Below are positions 1 to 5,206 of a DNA stretch of 11,615 bases, in pieces. The translations under genes and the position numbers were made by a program. Below the pieces are notes generated by a model. It ran no database searches. It saw only the letters and a program-made list of their open reading frames with translations, and had not been told where the DNA came from. The DNA is from a bacterium (GTDB taxonomy: Bacteria > Zixibacteria > MSB-5A5 > GN15 > FEB-12): NCBI GenBank assembly GCA_030640905.1, contig DAOWIM010000175.1, positions 1 to 11,615 on the forward strand, read 5' to 3'. Each line of letters starts with the position of its first letter. Within the stretch, counting starts at the first letter, position 1.

Positions 1-245
1 ACAAGCTATCGGTTGAGGAGCGTGACTCCGCCCTGGAGGCGATCAGGAAAGTCGATACTGTTCTCAATTTCATCCGCAGGGAAGAGGCGCTGGATTCTGA
101 TATCGAAGCCCTGATCGAAAAACGCACCGAAGCCAAGAAGCAAAAAGATTACGCAATGGCCGATCAGATTCGTGACGATTTGACTGCTATGGGCATCATT
201 CTGGAAGACACGCCTCAGGGCGTCAGATGGAAAAGGAAAGTCTAA
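1..245 (+). CDS. cysS: Cysteinyl-tRNA synthetase, C-terminal fragment
   Basis: This is the last 80 codons of a gene that enters from the left edge; the reading frame starts at base 3 and ends with TAA at 243-245. The enzyme charges tRNA-Cys with cysteine in the cytoplasm. The family is recognised from its C-terminal helical domain: the run IEKRTEAKKQKDYAMADQIR, followed by DDLTAMGIILEDTPQG and VRWKRKV, is the usual ending of bacterial CysS (R-x-x-A-[KR]-x-x-[KR]-D-[FY]-x-x-[AS]-D-x-[IL]-R-D-x-L, then G-I-x-[IL]-x-D-T-x-x-G). The catalytic domain with its HIGH and KMSKS motifs lies outside the window, so integrity cannot be judged. The stop is followed after 5 bases by the palindromic element, which may act as its 3' processing or termination structure. 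Confidence 0.93.
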   Translation, partial: KLSVEERDSALEAIRKVDTVLNFIRREEALDSDIEALIEKRTEAKKQKDYAMADQIRDDLTAMGIILEDTPQGVRWKRKV

Positions 246-250
246 CAGGT

Positions 251-397
251 TGTTGAAAAACTTCTTATAGCGGTGTTGTGACGGCGGACACAAGGCCCGC
301 CGCTACGCGATGAGGGGGGCTGTCGTCCCGCGTAGAGGGCGGCTTTATGTCGCCCGTCCTCAACCGCACAGCTCATAGCAAGAACGCTTTTTCAACA
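251..397. repeat. ~150-bp imperfect palindromic intergenic element (MITE/REP-like)
   Basis: The outer ends are a perfect 10-bp inverted repeat, TGTTGAAAAA (251-260) and TTTTTCAACA (388-397). The inner arms 280-309 and 329-358 are complementary at 23 of 30 positions and close on a perfect CTACGCG (303-309) / CGCGTAG (329-335) stem around a G-rich 19-nt loop. The regions between outer ends and inner arms are also roughly complementary, with small gaps. The whole interval can therefore fold as one long hairpin on either strand. It has no coding content, and sits between cysS and tRNA-Thr. The form is that of a non-autonomous dispersed palindromic element. Copies elsewhere in the genome are expected but cannot be seen here. 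Confidence 0.7.
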
Positions 398-458
398 CGG
401 ACCAGTGATCGGAAACATCTTGACATAGATCGTACAATTCTTCAAGTTGTCGCATCAA

Positions 459-530
459 GCTGGCGTAGCTCAACGGTAGAGCAGCTGATTTGTAATCAGC
501 AGGTTGGGGGTTCAATTCCCTTCGCCAGCT
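459..530 (+). tRNA. tRNA-Thr (anticodon UGU)
   Basis: A complete 72-nt cloverleaf can be drawn by eye. The acceptor stem is GCTGGCG/CGCCAGC (7 bp) with discriminator T530. The D arm is GCTC-AACGGTA-GAGC, the anticodon stem GCTGA/TCAGC encloses loop TTTGTAA, the variable loop is AGGTT, and the T arm is GGGGG-TTCAATT-CCCTT, whose two outermost pairs are G-U wobbles. Anticodon TGT at 491-493 reads the threonine codon ACA. CCA is not encoded (TTTT follows), so the tail must be added by nucleotidyltransferase. A TTGACA box at 420-425 lies upstream, but I could not find a good -10 at the right distance from it. Confidence 0.96.
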
Positions 531-550
531 TTTTGACACAAGTGTCTTTT
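530..550 (+). terminator. Possible weak terminator after tRNA-Thr
   Basis: A T-run (530-534) directly follows the acceptor stem. The palindrome GACACAAGTGTC (535-546) comes next, then TTTT (547-550). The hairpin is short (4-5 bp with a tiny loop), so this is only a suggestive intrinsic terminator for the tRNA transcript. Confidence 0.3.
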
Positions 551-573
551 AATTATCAACTGACAGCATAGAA

Positions 574-646
574 GGCGACTCCGAAAGAAAGAAGGTGGGA
601 TTCTGCATTATTCTGATCCAGATTTGTCTGCAGAATCGGAGTCGCC
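574..646. repeat. Interrupted 18-bp inverted repeat at the 3' end of the DUF2304 gene
   Basis: The right arm is the continuous 18-mer TGCAGAATCGGAGTCGCC (629-646). Its exact complement is present on the left but split in two: GGCGACTCCGA (574-584) and TTCTGCA (601-607), separated by the 16-nt purine-rich insert 585-600. The loop (608-628) holds the last codons and stop of the minus-strand DUF2304 gene. In that mRNA the structure would be an 11-bp plus 7-bp hairpin with a 16-nt pyrimidine-rich bulge. No T-tract follows on the minus strand, so a classical intrinsic terminator is unlikely; an mRNA 3'-end stabiliser is possible. Confidence 0.7.
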
Positions 647-997
647 GGTTTTACTAAGCAATTCCAATCGCCGTCGTAACAGAGCAACTTCCTGTACCAA
701 CCGCTTGTTGTCTTCAGCCTGTTTTGACATAGCGACCGAGAAATGCAGGAAACTGAGAGCCGCTACGAAAATGGCCACCAGCAGCAGGATGGCGGGTGAG
801 TAATAGACGCCGATGAAATCGGCGATGATATCCAGCAGGTCACGCCACAGTGAGAAAAGAATCAGCACGGCACTTCCCAGTAGCCAGACAAAACCGTACT
901 CCATGCGAAGTCGACGACTTCTTATCAAGTGAACTACCATCAAGACGACCATGACGCTCGCCGTCACGGCAATGATTTGTATGCGACTACCGATCAT
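608..997 (-). CDS. DUF2304 family membrane protein
   Basis: A small inner-membrane protein of 129 residues. Three hydrophobic segments (about residues 6-25, 36-52 and 67-87) are followed by a charged, heptad-like stretch (90-116, KQAEDNKRLVQEVALLRRR) that probably forms a short cytoplasmic coiled coil, and an acidic tail. The motif R-x-x-x-x-R-x-E-Y-G-x-x-W-L-L between TM1 and TM2 and the overall length fit DUF2304. These proteins commonly sit beside DPM1-type GT2 glycosyltransferases; a helper or membrane-anchoring role is suspected, but the biochemical function is unknown to me. Start ATG (995-997) has GGGGAG 6 nt upstream. The gene overlaps the upstream glycosyltransferase by 11 bp, so the two are almost certainly co-translated. 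Its 3' end lies inside the inverted repeat 574-646. Confidence 0.88.
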   Translation of the reverse strand: MIGSRIQIIAVTASVMVVLMVVHLIRSRRLRMEYGFVWLLGSAVLILFSLWRDLLDIIADFIGVYYSPAILLLVAIFVAALSFLHFSVAMSKQAEDNKRLVQEVALLRRRLELLSKTGDSDSADKSGSE

Positions 998-1703
998 GAA
1001 CTGCTCCCCTCGAACCGGATATACCGATAATGTTCGATAGAATCACTTTTGCCATATAGTAAACGGAATGTCTCGCCTTAATTGAGGAACTGCCGCCCGA
1101 TCTTGCCCGCATCTGCACAGCAACTTCTGAGAGGCGGAAACCGTTGCGAAGAAGTTGCACCACTGCTTCCGGTTCCGGGTAATCCTGCGGGTAGTTCTCA
1201 GCCAGGAAGATAATGGCCTTGCGTCCGTATGCTCGAAAACCGGAGGTGTTATCCAGTATCAATTGTCCGGTGAGAACTCGGTTAACCCACGAAATTAATC
1301 TGATACCAAACCGACGCGTTGGACTGCTCTGAAACCCATCGCCTCGCACAAAGCGCGACCCGATCACTACGTCGGCGTCACCAGCTTGCAGTGGTTCCAG
1401 CAGGTAGGAAATGTCTGAGGCCTGATGCTGACCGTCACCATCGAGTTGTACGGCAAAATCGTACCGTGCATCGCGGGCATGGAGAAATCCGGTTTGCACG
1501 GCCCCTCCTATGCCCAGGTTGACTGCAAGGTTCAGTACCGTAGCTCCAGCCCCATGAGCCACTGCCTCCGTTCGGTCGCTTGAACCGTCATTGACAACAA
1601 CAATATCTGCCTGCGGTTGATGCTTGCGAATATCGGTAATGACCGAAGCGATATTCTCCTCTTCGTTGTAGGCTGGGACTATGACGCAGAGTCGGGAGAG
1701 CAT
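987..1703 (-). CDS. Family 2 glycosyltransferase, polyprenyl/dolichol-phosphate sugar transferase type
   Basis: Likely transfers a sugar from a nucleotide donor to a polyprenyl phosphate at the cytoplasmic face of the inner membrane. The 238-residue product opens with the GT-A nucleotide-binding strand CVIVPAYNEEENI (6-18), then VVVNDGSSDRT (35-45). The metal-binding DGDGQH motif is at 88-93, preceded by QTGFLHA. DNTSGFRAYGRKAI (151-164) and a basic YPQDYPEPEAVVQLLRNGF stretch complete a DPM1-like catalytic domain. There is no multi-TM C-terminal domain; DUF2304 next door may supply membrane attachment. I prefer ATG at 1701-1703, with GAGGA about 12 nt upstream, placing the first beta strand four residues in as usual. 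A longer form from TTG at 1749-1751 adds 16 residues but has no ribosome binding site. Donor and acceptor sugars cannot be told from sequence. Confidence 0.92.
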   Translation of the reverse strand: MLSRLCVIVPAYNEEENIASVITDIRKHQPQADIVVVNDGSSDRTEAVAHGAGATVLNLAVNLGIGGAVQTGFLHARDARYDFAVQLDGDGQHQASDISYLLEPLQAGDADVVIGSRFVRGDGFQSSPTRRFGIRLISWVNRVLTGQLILDNTSGFRAYGRKAIIFLAENYPQDYPEPEAVVQLLRNGFRLSEVAVQMRARSGGSSSIKARHSVYYMAKVILSNIIGISGSRGAVHDR

Positions 1704-1759
1704 CGTTACAGACGGTTCCTCGGCTGAAGTTACTGGTACGGTTTGGGCCAATCGGGCAC

Positions 1760-1789
1760 GTTAGTATTGAAAACTAACACAGCGTTAGT
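1760..1789. promoter_or_regulatory. Three alternating GTTAGT half-sites (candidate operator)
   Basis: GTTAGT (1760-1765), its complement ACTAAC (1773-1778) and GTTAGT again (1784-1789) occur within 30 bp between the divergent GT2 and amine oxidase genes. The sites flank or overlap the -35 box and spacer of the proposed + promoter and overlap the proposed - promoter, a layout expected for a repressor operator. The regulator is unknown. Confidence 0.35.
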
Positions 1790-1794
1790 CTAAT
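1767..1794 (+). promoter_or_regulatory. Candidate sigma70-type promoter for the amine oxidase gene
   Basis: TTGAAA (1767-1772) and TCTAAT (1789-1794) are each 5/6 matches to consensus, with a 16-bp spacer. Transcription would start near 1801, upstream of the possible starts at 1824 and 1905. The same block recurs upstream of the ABC ATPase gene at 5019-5062 with the same spacing, which strengthens the call. Confidence 0.5.
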
Positions 1795-1799
1795 GGCAA
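1771..1799 (-). promoter_or_regulatory. Candidate promoter for the GT2-DUF2304 pair
   Basis: On the minus strand, TTGCCA (complement of 1794-1799, 5/6 match) is followed after 17 bp by TAGTTT (complement of 1771-1776, 3/6 match). It overlaps the divergent + promoter, so the two would compete. The -10 is poor, so this is tentative. Confidence 0.3.
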
Positions 1800-1823
1800 T
1801 TGCTTTTCTCAGATTGATGGTGG

Positions 1824-3182
1824 GTGGAAGTTCAGCATGGCTCTGATAATGGTTGTTGGCATTTTTTGTTTACTTTGCCATACAGTCTGTCCGATAATCT
1901 ACATGTGAACGAAGGTAACGACATTCCCGCAATAAGACCGAGCTTTCCCAAAAGGATCGGCGCTCGTATCGAACGCAACCTGCGGCGGGTTTATACCGAG
2001 GCCAAATACAATGCCCATCGGTCACGCGCATACCGTTCCGGGCAGACAGATTCGGTTGCCGACGTGGTCGTGATTGGAGCCGGTATTGCCGGTCTGGCTG
2101 TCGCATACGAACTACAGCAGGCCGGGCATAGGGTAACGATACTGGAAGCCAGCTCGCAGCCGGGTGGTCGAGCCAGTACCATTCGTGAACCATTTGGTGA
2201 CGGGCTTTACATTGATGCCGGTGGATTTCGATTTTCGCCAACCCATTTTCTTATCCGTGACTATCTCAGGCTGTTCGATATTCAATACACGCCCTTTTAT
2301 CCGGCGCGGGGAGACATGTTTGTCTATCTCGACGGTAAGTTAGCGCGACGAAAAGTTGCCGAACCGATTGATCCGGATTGGTTGCCGCGCACACTCACTT
2401 CAGAAGAAAAATGGATGTTTGCCCAGGAGATTGAGACCAACATGTATCGAGTCTGCGGAGGTGTTGATTCGCTCGTGGACGCTTTTGTCAAACGCCTTGC
2501 CGGTTGCATTCATCCGTACTCTGAGGTGAGACAGATTACCCAGGATAAGTCGGGCGTTACAGTAGAGTTTCTCCGGGACGGCGATAAGAACTCTGTGCGG
2601 GCCGATTACGTTGTCTGTGCCGTTCCCAATGGTGTGCTTAAGAATATTACCCTCAATCCAGCGCCTGCACCCGATAAGCAGGAGATGATCTCGTTGTTGG
2701 CAAATCGGCCAAGCTTGCTCGTATATTTTCAGATGCCCACAGAATACTGGACGGGTCAGAATCTGACCGGATTTGGAGTTACTGATACCGTAGGGGAAAT
2801 ATGGACGCCGATACTCGACCCCGATTCGGAGATGTGTCTCACCATCTCTTATACCAAAGACGATGCCGCCCTCGAACTGTTAGCGATGCCGGATGAGGTG
2901 CGAGTCGCCACTACCGTTCAGCGGTGCGCACAATTCCTTCCCTGGTTTGGCGATTTTGTCCAAAAGAACGTTGTGATCAGTTGGGACGAAGACCGATTGA
3001 TTTGCGGGTCACGATCTACCGCTTGCTATCACAGTCAGAGCCAGATGGATGCGGTTCGGCGTGCCGAAGGACGGGTTCATTTTGCCGGGGAACACACGGC
3101 GTCGCTACAGTTGGGATGGATGGAGGGCGCGCTTGAATCTGCCCGCAGAGTAACCCAAGAGATAGGCACAAGAGCCTCTTAA
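1824..3182 (+). CDS. FAD-dependent amine oxidase / NAD(P)-binding Rossmann oxidoreductase
   Basis: A flavoprotein of the monoamine oxidase / protoporphyrinogen oxidase / phytoene desaturase superfamily. It probably oxidises an amine or unsaturated lipid-like substrate using bound FAD. The dinucleotide-binding fold VVVIGAGIAGLAVAYELQ (81-98, GxGxxG at 85-90) is followed by E108 and the GGRAS motif (114-118). The C-terminal FAD motif is HFAGEHTASLQLGWMEGAL (419-437). Substrate-domain residues are too divergent to name the substrate. The 452-residue length fits the family. The N-terminus is uncertain: GTG at 1824-1826 gives the longest form, with ~78 residues before the Rossmann strand, while GTG at 1905-1907 trims 27 residues that look non-conserved. 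Neither has a strong ribosome binding site. A lipid or carotenoid desaturase/oxidase role is equally possible. Confidence 0.88.
   Translation: MEVQHGSDNGCWHFLFTLPYSLSDNLHVNEGNDIPAIRPSFPKRIGARIERNLRRVYTEAKYNAHRSRAYRSGQTDSVADVVVIGAGIAGLAVAYELQQAGHRVTILEASSQPGGRASTIREPFGDGLYIDAGGFRFSPTHFLIRDYLRLFDIQYTPFYPARGDMFVYLDGKLARRKVAEPIDPDWLPRTLTSEEKWMFAQEIETNMYRVCGGVDSLVDAFVKRLAGCIHPYSEVRQITQDKSGVTVEFLRDGDKNSVRADYVVCAVPNGVLKNITLNPAPAPDKQEMISLLANRPSLLVYFQMPTEYWTGQNLTGFGVTDTVGEIWTPILDPDSEMCLTISYTKDDAALELLAMPDEVRVATTVQRCAQFLPWFGDFVQKNVVISWDEDRLICGSRSTACYHSQSQMDAVRRAEGRVHFAGEHTASLQLGWMEGALESARRVTQEIGTRAS
1837..1908 (+). CDS. Candidate 23-codon hydrophobic upstream ORF
   Basis: An ATG with GGTGGAAG 6 nt before it opens a 23-codon frame (+1 relative to the amine oxidase) coding a hydrophobic peptide that begins MALIMVVGIFCLLC. 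Its stop TGA (1906-1908) overlaps the alternative amine oxidase start GTG (1905-1907). This is the arrangement of a translationally coupled leader peptide. If the oxidase really starts at 1824, this ORF is a shadow. Confidence 0.2.
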   Translation: MALIMVVGIFCLLCHTVCPIIYM

Positions 3183-3228
3183 GTCAGACCCAAGTACGCC
3201 TTTAATCAGGTACAAGTTTCCAGTGGTC

Positions 3229-3287
3229 GGTACATATGGACATGTACCAGTCACAGTGCTGTTACACCAGATCTACGTATACAGCAC
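3229..3287. other. Two hairpins between convergent genes
   Basis: GGTACAT (3229-3235) pairs with ATGTACC (3242-3248) across a 6-nt loop. GTGCTGT (3256-3262) pairs with ACAGCAC (3281-3287) across 18 nt. Both are perfect 7-bp stems in the 133-bp gap between the amine oxidase and the transglutaminase-type gene. No T-tracts follow, so any terminator role (bidirectional or Rho-assisted) is a guess. Confidence 0.35.
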
Positions 3288-3315
3288 GGTGGGGTGATCC
3301 GGCCATTTGAATCAA

Positions 3316-4929
3316 TCACTCCGATGGTGGTTCGACTGGTGTCCACTCGCCGAAGTTCTCGACCTCTACCTTGCAGCGGCCTACGGAAGTCCAGTGCTCG
3401 TTGGCATTATATCCCCACTCAAGGTACTCCGAGCCACCACCACCAATGGTAGTTATCAGGACGCTGTTGCTAAGATATCCGAACGCGTTAGCTCTGTCTG
3501 CAGGCCATTTCTTGTCGCCACGAGACGGATCGACCGGTATCCACCCATAACCTGGCAGATATACTTCAACCCAGCGATGGAAGACATCGTCATACGAAGC
3601 ATCGTCGCTTCGGACGACTATTGACCCCGCATAGCGCGCCGGCAGTCCGGCAGCGCGACACATAGCGATATACACAAAACTGTACTCCGAGCACGAGCCG
3701 TTGCCACGCTCCAGTACGGCTGGCGCGACATTCCAACCGCCTGCCAGTTCGTATTCCATATGAGCGATAACGTAGTTGAATATCTTTCGCGCTATCCAGT
3801 ACGGATTTGTATCCCCCCCGACAGCTTCTTTCACGCCATCCTGAATAATTTTGCTTTCAAGTGAGAACTTAGCATCATCTGCAAGATACAGATCACTGAT
3901 TTCTCTGGGGATATCGTCAAGGCTACCCACCTTGTCAGGGAACACAAAATAACGGGTTTGATACATCGTTGCCGAGGCCAGCATACGCACTGTAGTGAAC
4001 TCAGCGGGTGCTAAATCCTCGAATCTGAAGTGTGCCACATCCTGCCCCCACTTGTCGGTAAGCACACCGGTCACTTCTGGTTCAAAAGTAACGGAGCCCA
4101 GCAACTCCTGGTTGTCCAAATCTCTAGGGATGGCCAAGTAAACGTCGACTGTTTTGATTGTATCCGGCCCGAAGTTTCTAACCTGATGAATGAACTCAAC
4201 TTGCTGTTTCTTCTCGTCCAACCGTACAAAGTTCGAATCGTCATCAATCACCAGCGCGTAGATCAGGTCAGTCTGGTAATCGATATTCCAAAGGTGCGAT
4301 CCATCCCAGGCCAGACCGCAACCGTGCGGTCCGGGCGTATCGAAACTGACAACCACGTCACCATTATCGGGCGTGATCATATAAATCATGTCCTTGTACC
4401 TGTCGGATACCCAAAGGTAAGTGCCATCAAATGTCAACCCCCAGGGGTGAGCGGTAGGAGCGGGGATTGATGCGATAGTGGTTCCGTCCTCGCTGCTGAT
4501 CTGATGGATTTCTTCATCACGGTCTGCGGCGAGCCAGAGGTACTCGCCGTCCCACGCCAGGCCGGTAGGGCGCGATACCGGACAATAGATCGTTCTCTCT
4601 ACGATCTTTGTCGCCGGATCGATAGCGTAAATCAACTCCTCCTGGGCGTCCACACACCACAGTCGTTGACCATCCCATGCTAGACCGCGCGGCACATAGC
4701 CAGGGGTTTTAAGCGAATCAATCACCGACCCGCTCTCAGGGTTAACACAGTATATGAGATCACTTTTGCGATCGGCACTCCACAGGTACTCACCGTCAAA
4801 GGCAAGTCCCTGGGGGCAGCCGTGTGGTGCAGGTATCGATTTCAAAGTGTCACCGGTGAACGCCAGTGCCAACTGAGACACCGTGAGAACTAAAACCACT
4901 GCTACTCCTGTTATCCGATCTATACGCAT
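3316..4929 (-). CDS. Secreted propeller-repeat protein with C-terminal transglutaminase-like domain
   Basis: A 537-residue exported protein. Residues 1-23 are a Sec signal peptide (basic start, hydrophobic core, cleavage likely after LALA). Five repeats follow with an exact 41-residue period: G-L-[AT]-[FW]-D-G-x-x-L-W starts at 41, 82, 123, 164 and 205, each followed by D-x-x-x-x-x-I-Y-x-I-x-P, typical of NHL/YVTN-like beta-propeller blades. A beta-rich linker covers about 230-350. The transglutaminase-like cysteine-protease fold (about 375-470) carries a complete catalytic triad: C413 in GNGSCSEYS, H451 in FHRWVEVYL and D467 in PVDPS. It may cross-link, hydrolyse or bind peptides or wall material outside the cytoplasm; substrate unknown. 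The start is secure: AGGAGG (4935-4940, minus strand) lies 5 nt before ATG. The gene appears monocistronic and converges with the amine oxidase. Confidence 0.9.
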   Translation of the reverse strand: MRIDRITGVAVVLVLTVSQLALAFTGDTLKSIPAPHGCPQGLAFDGEYLWSADRKSDLIYCVNPESGSVIDSLKTPGYVPRGLAWDGQRLWCVDAQEELIYAIDPATKIVERTIYCPVSRPTGLAWDGEYLWLAADRDEEIHQISSEDGTTIASIPAPTAHPWGLTFDGTYLWVSDRYKDMIYMITPDNGDVVVSFDTPGPHGCGLAWDGSHLWNIDYQTDLIYALVIDDDSNFVRLDEKKQQVEFIHQVRNFGPDTIKTVDVYLAIPRDLDNQELLGSVTFEPEVTGVLTDKWGQDVAHFRFEDLAPAEFTTVRMLASATMYQTRYFVFPDKVGSLDDIPREISDLYLADDAKFSLESKIIQDGVKEAVGGDTNPYWIARKIFNYVIAHMEYELAGGWNVAPAVLERGNGSCSEYSFVYIAMCRAAGLPARYAGSIVVRSDDASYDDVFHRWVEVYLPGYGWIPVDPSRGDKKWPADRANAFGYLSNSVLITTIGGGGSEYLEWGYNANEHWTSVGRCKVEVENFGEWTPVEPPSE

Positions 4930-5021
4930 CGTTTCCTCCTTTACCGCTGAAACTCGTACATGTTATGCGTCTCTATTGTTGCTAAAACGTGTACGTCTTC
5001 AGAGAATTCGGACAGGGTGTA

Positions 5022-5049
5022 TTGAAAGTTAAGACACAGTATGTTTGAT
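5022..5049 (+). promoter_or_regulatory. Candidate promoter for the ABC exporter genes
   Basis: TTGAAA (5022-5027) and TTTGAT (5044-5049, 4/6 match) are 16 bp apart. The surrounding block 5019-5062 matches 1764-1807 upstream of the amine oxidase at 33 of 44 ungapped positions. It implies a ~150-nt 5' leader before the ATPase start. Confidence 0.4.
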
Positions 5050-5112
5050 AGCAATGGCTTTTTGGTATTCTTGTTTTCTCAGCTTCATCGTGGCGACCGC
5101 TCCATTTTTAAC

Positions 5113-5127
5113 TTGATTTGAAATCAA
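5113..5127. promoter_or_regulatory. 15-bp palindrome, possible operator
   Basis: TTGATTTGAAATCAA is a perfect inverted repeat of two 7-bp arms around one G. Its first six bases could also serve as a -35 box, with TAATGT (5136-5141) 17 bp downstream, giving an alternative, weaker promoter for the ABC genes. A dimeric repressor site is a reasonable guess; no regulator gene is nearby. Confidence 0.35.
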
Positions 5128-5156
5128 TTGTGACCTAATGTCGCAACAAGGATCGG

Positions 5157-5177
5157 TTGCTGTCGTATCAACAGCAA
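5157..5177 (+). other. Leader hairpin upstream of the ABC ATPase start
   Basis: TTGCTGT (5157-5163) pairs perfectly with ACAGCAA (5171-5177) around a 7-nt loop, 30 nt before the ATG, in the predicted 5' untranslated leader. No T-tract or recognisable riboswitch core accompanies it. Confidence 0.35.
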
Positions 5178-5206
5178 AGAGGATCAGTAGGCCTGTTCGA
5201 TAAGCT

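Noticed and set aside
420..438. TTGACA at 420 with TACAAT at 433 as tRNA promoter
   Set aside because: The two boxes are only 7 bp apart, and no good -10 sits 16-18 bp downstream of TTGACA.
347..571. 74-codon + strand ORF after the palindrome
   Set aside because: It runs straight through the tRNA-Thr gene and part of the palindromic element; no RBS and no family resemblance.
3000..3030. Possible covalent FAD-binding cysteine in the amine oxidase (CGSRSTACYH), as in MAO-A/B
   Set aside because: Aligning the conserved GS and FAGEHT positions puts serine, not cysteine, at the MAO attachment site.
3307..3624. 105-codon + strand ORF
   Set aside because: Antisense to the well-supported transglutaminase-type gene; its residues are a shadow of that coding sequence.
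5138..5203. 21-codon ORF in the ABC leader ending 3 nt before the ATPase start
   Set aside because: No ribosome binding site precedes its ATG and the peptide shows no recognisable feature; chance is the simpler explanation, unlike the DMT upstream ORF.
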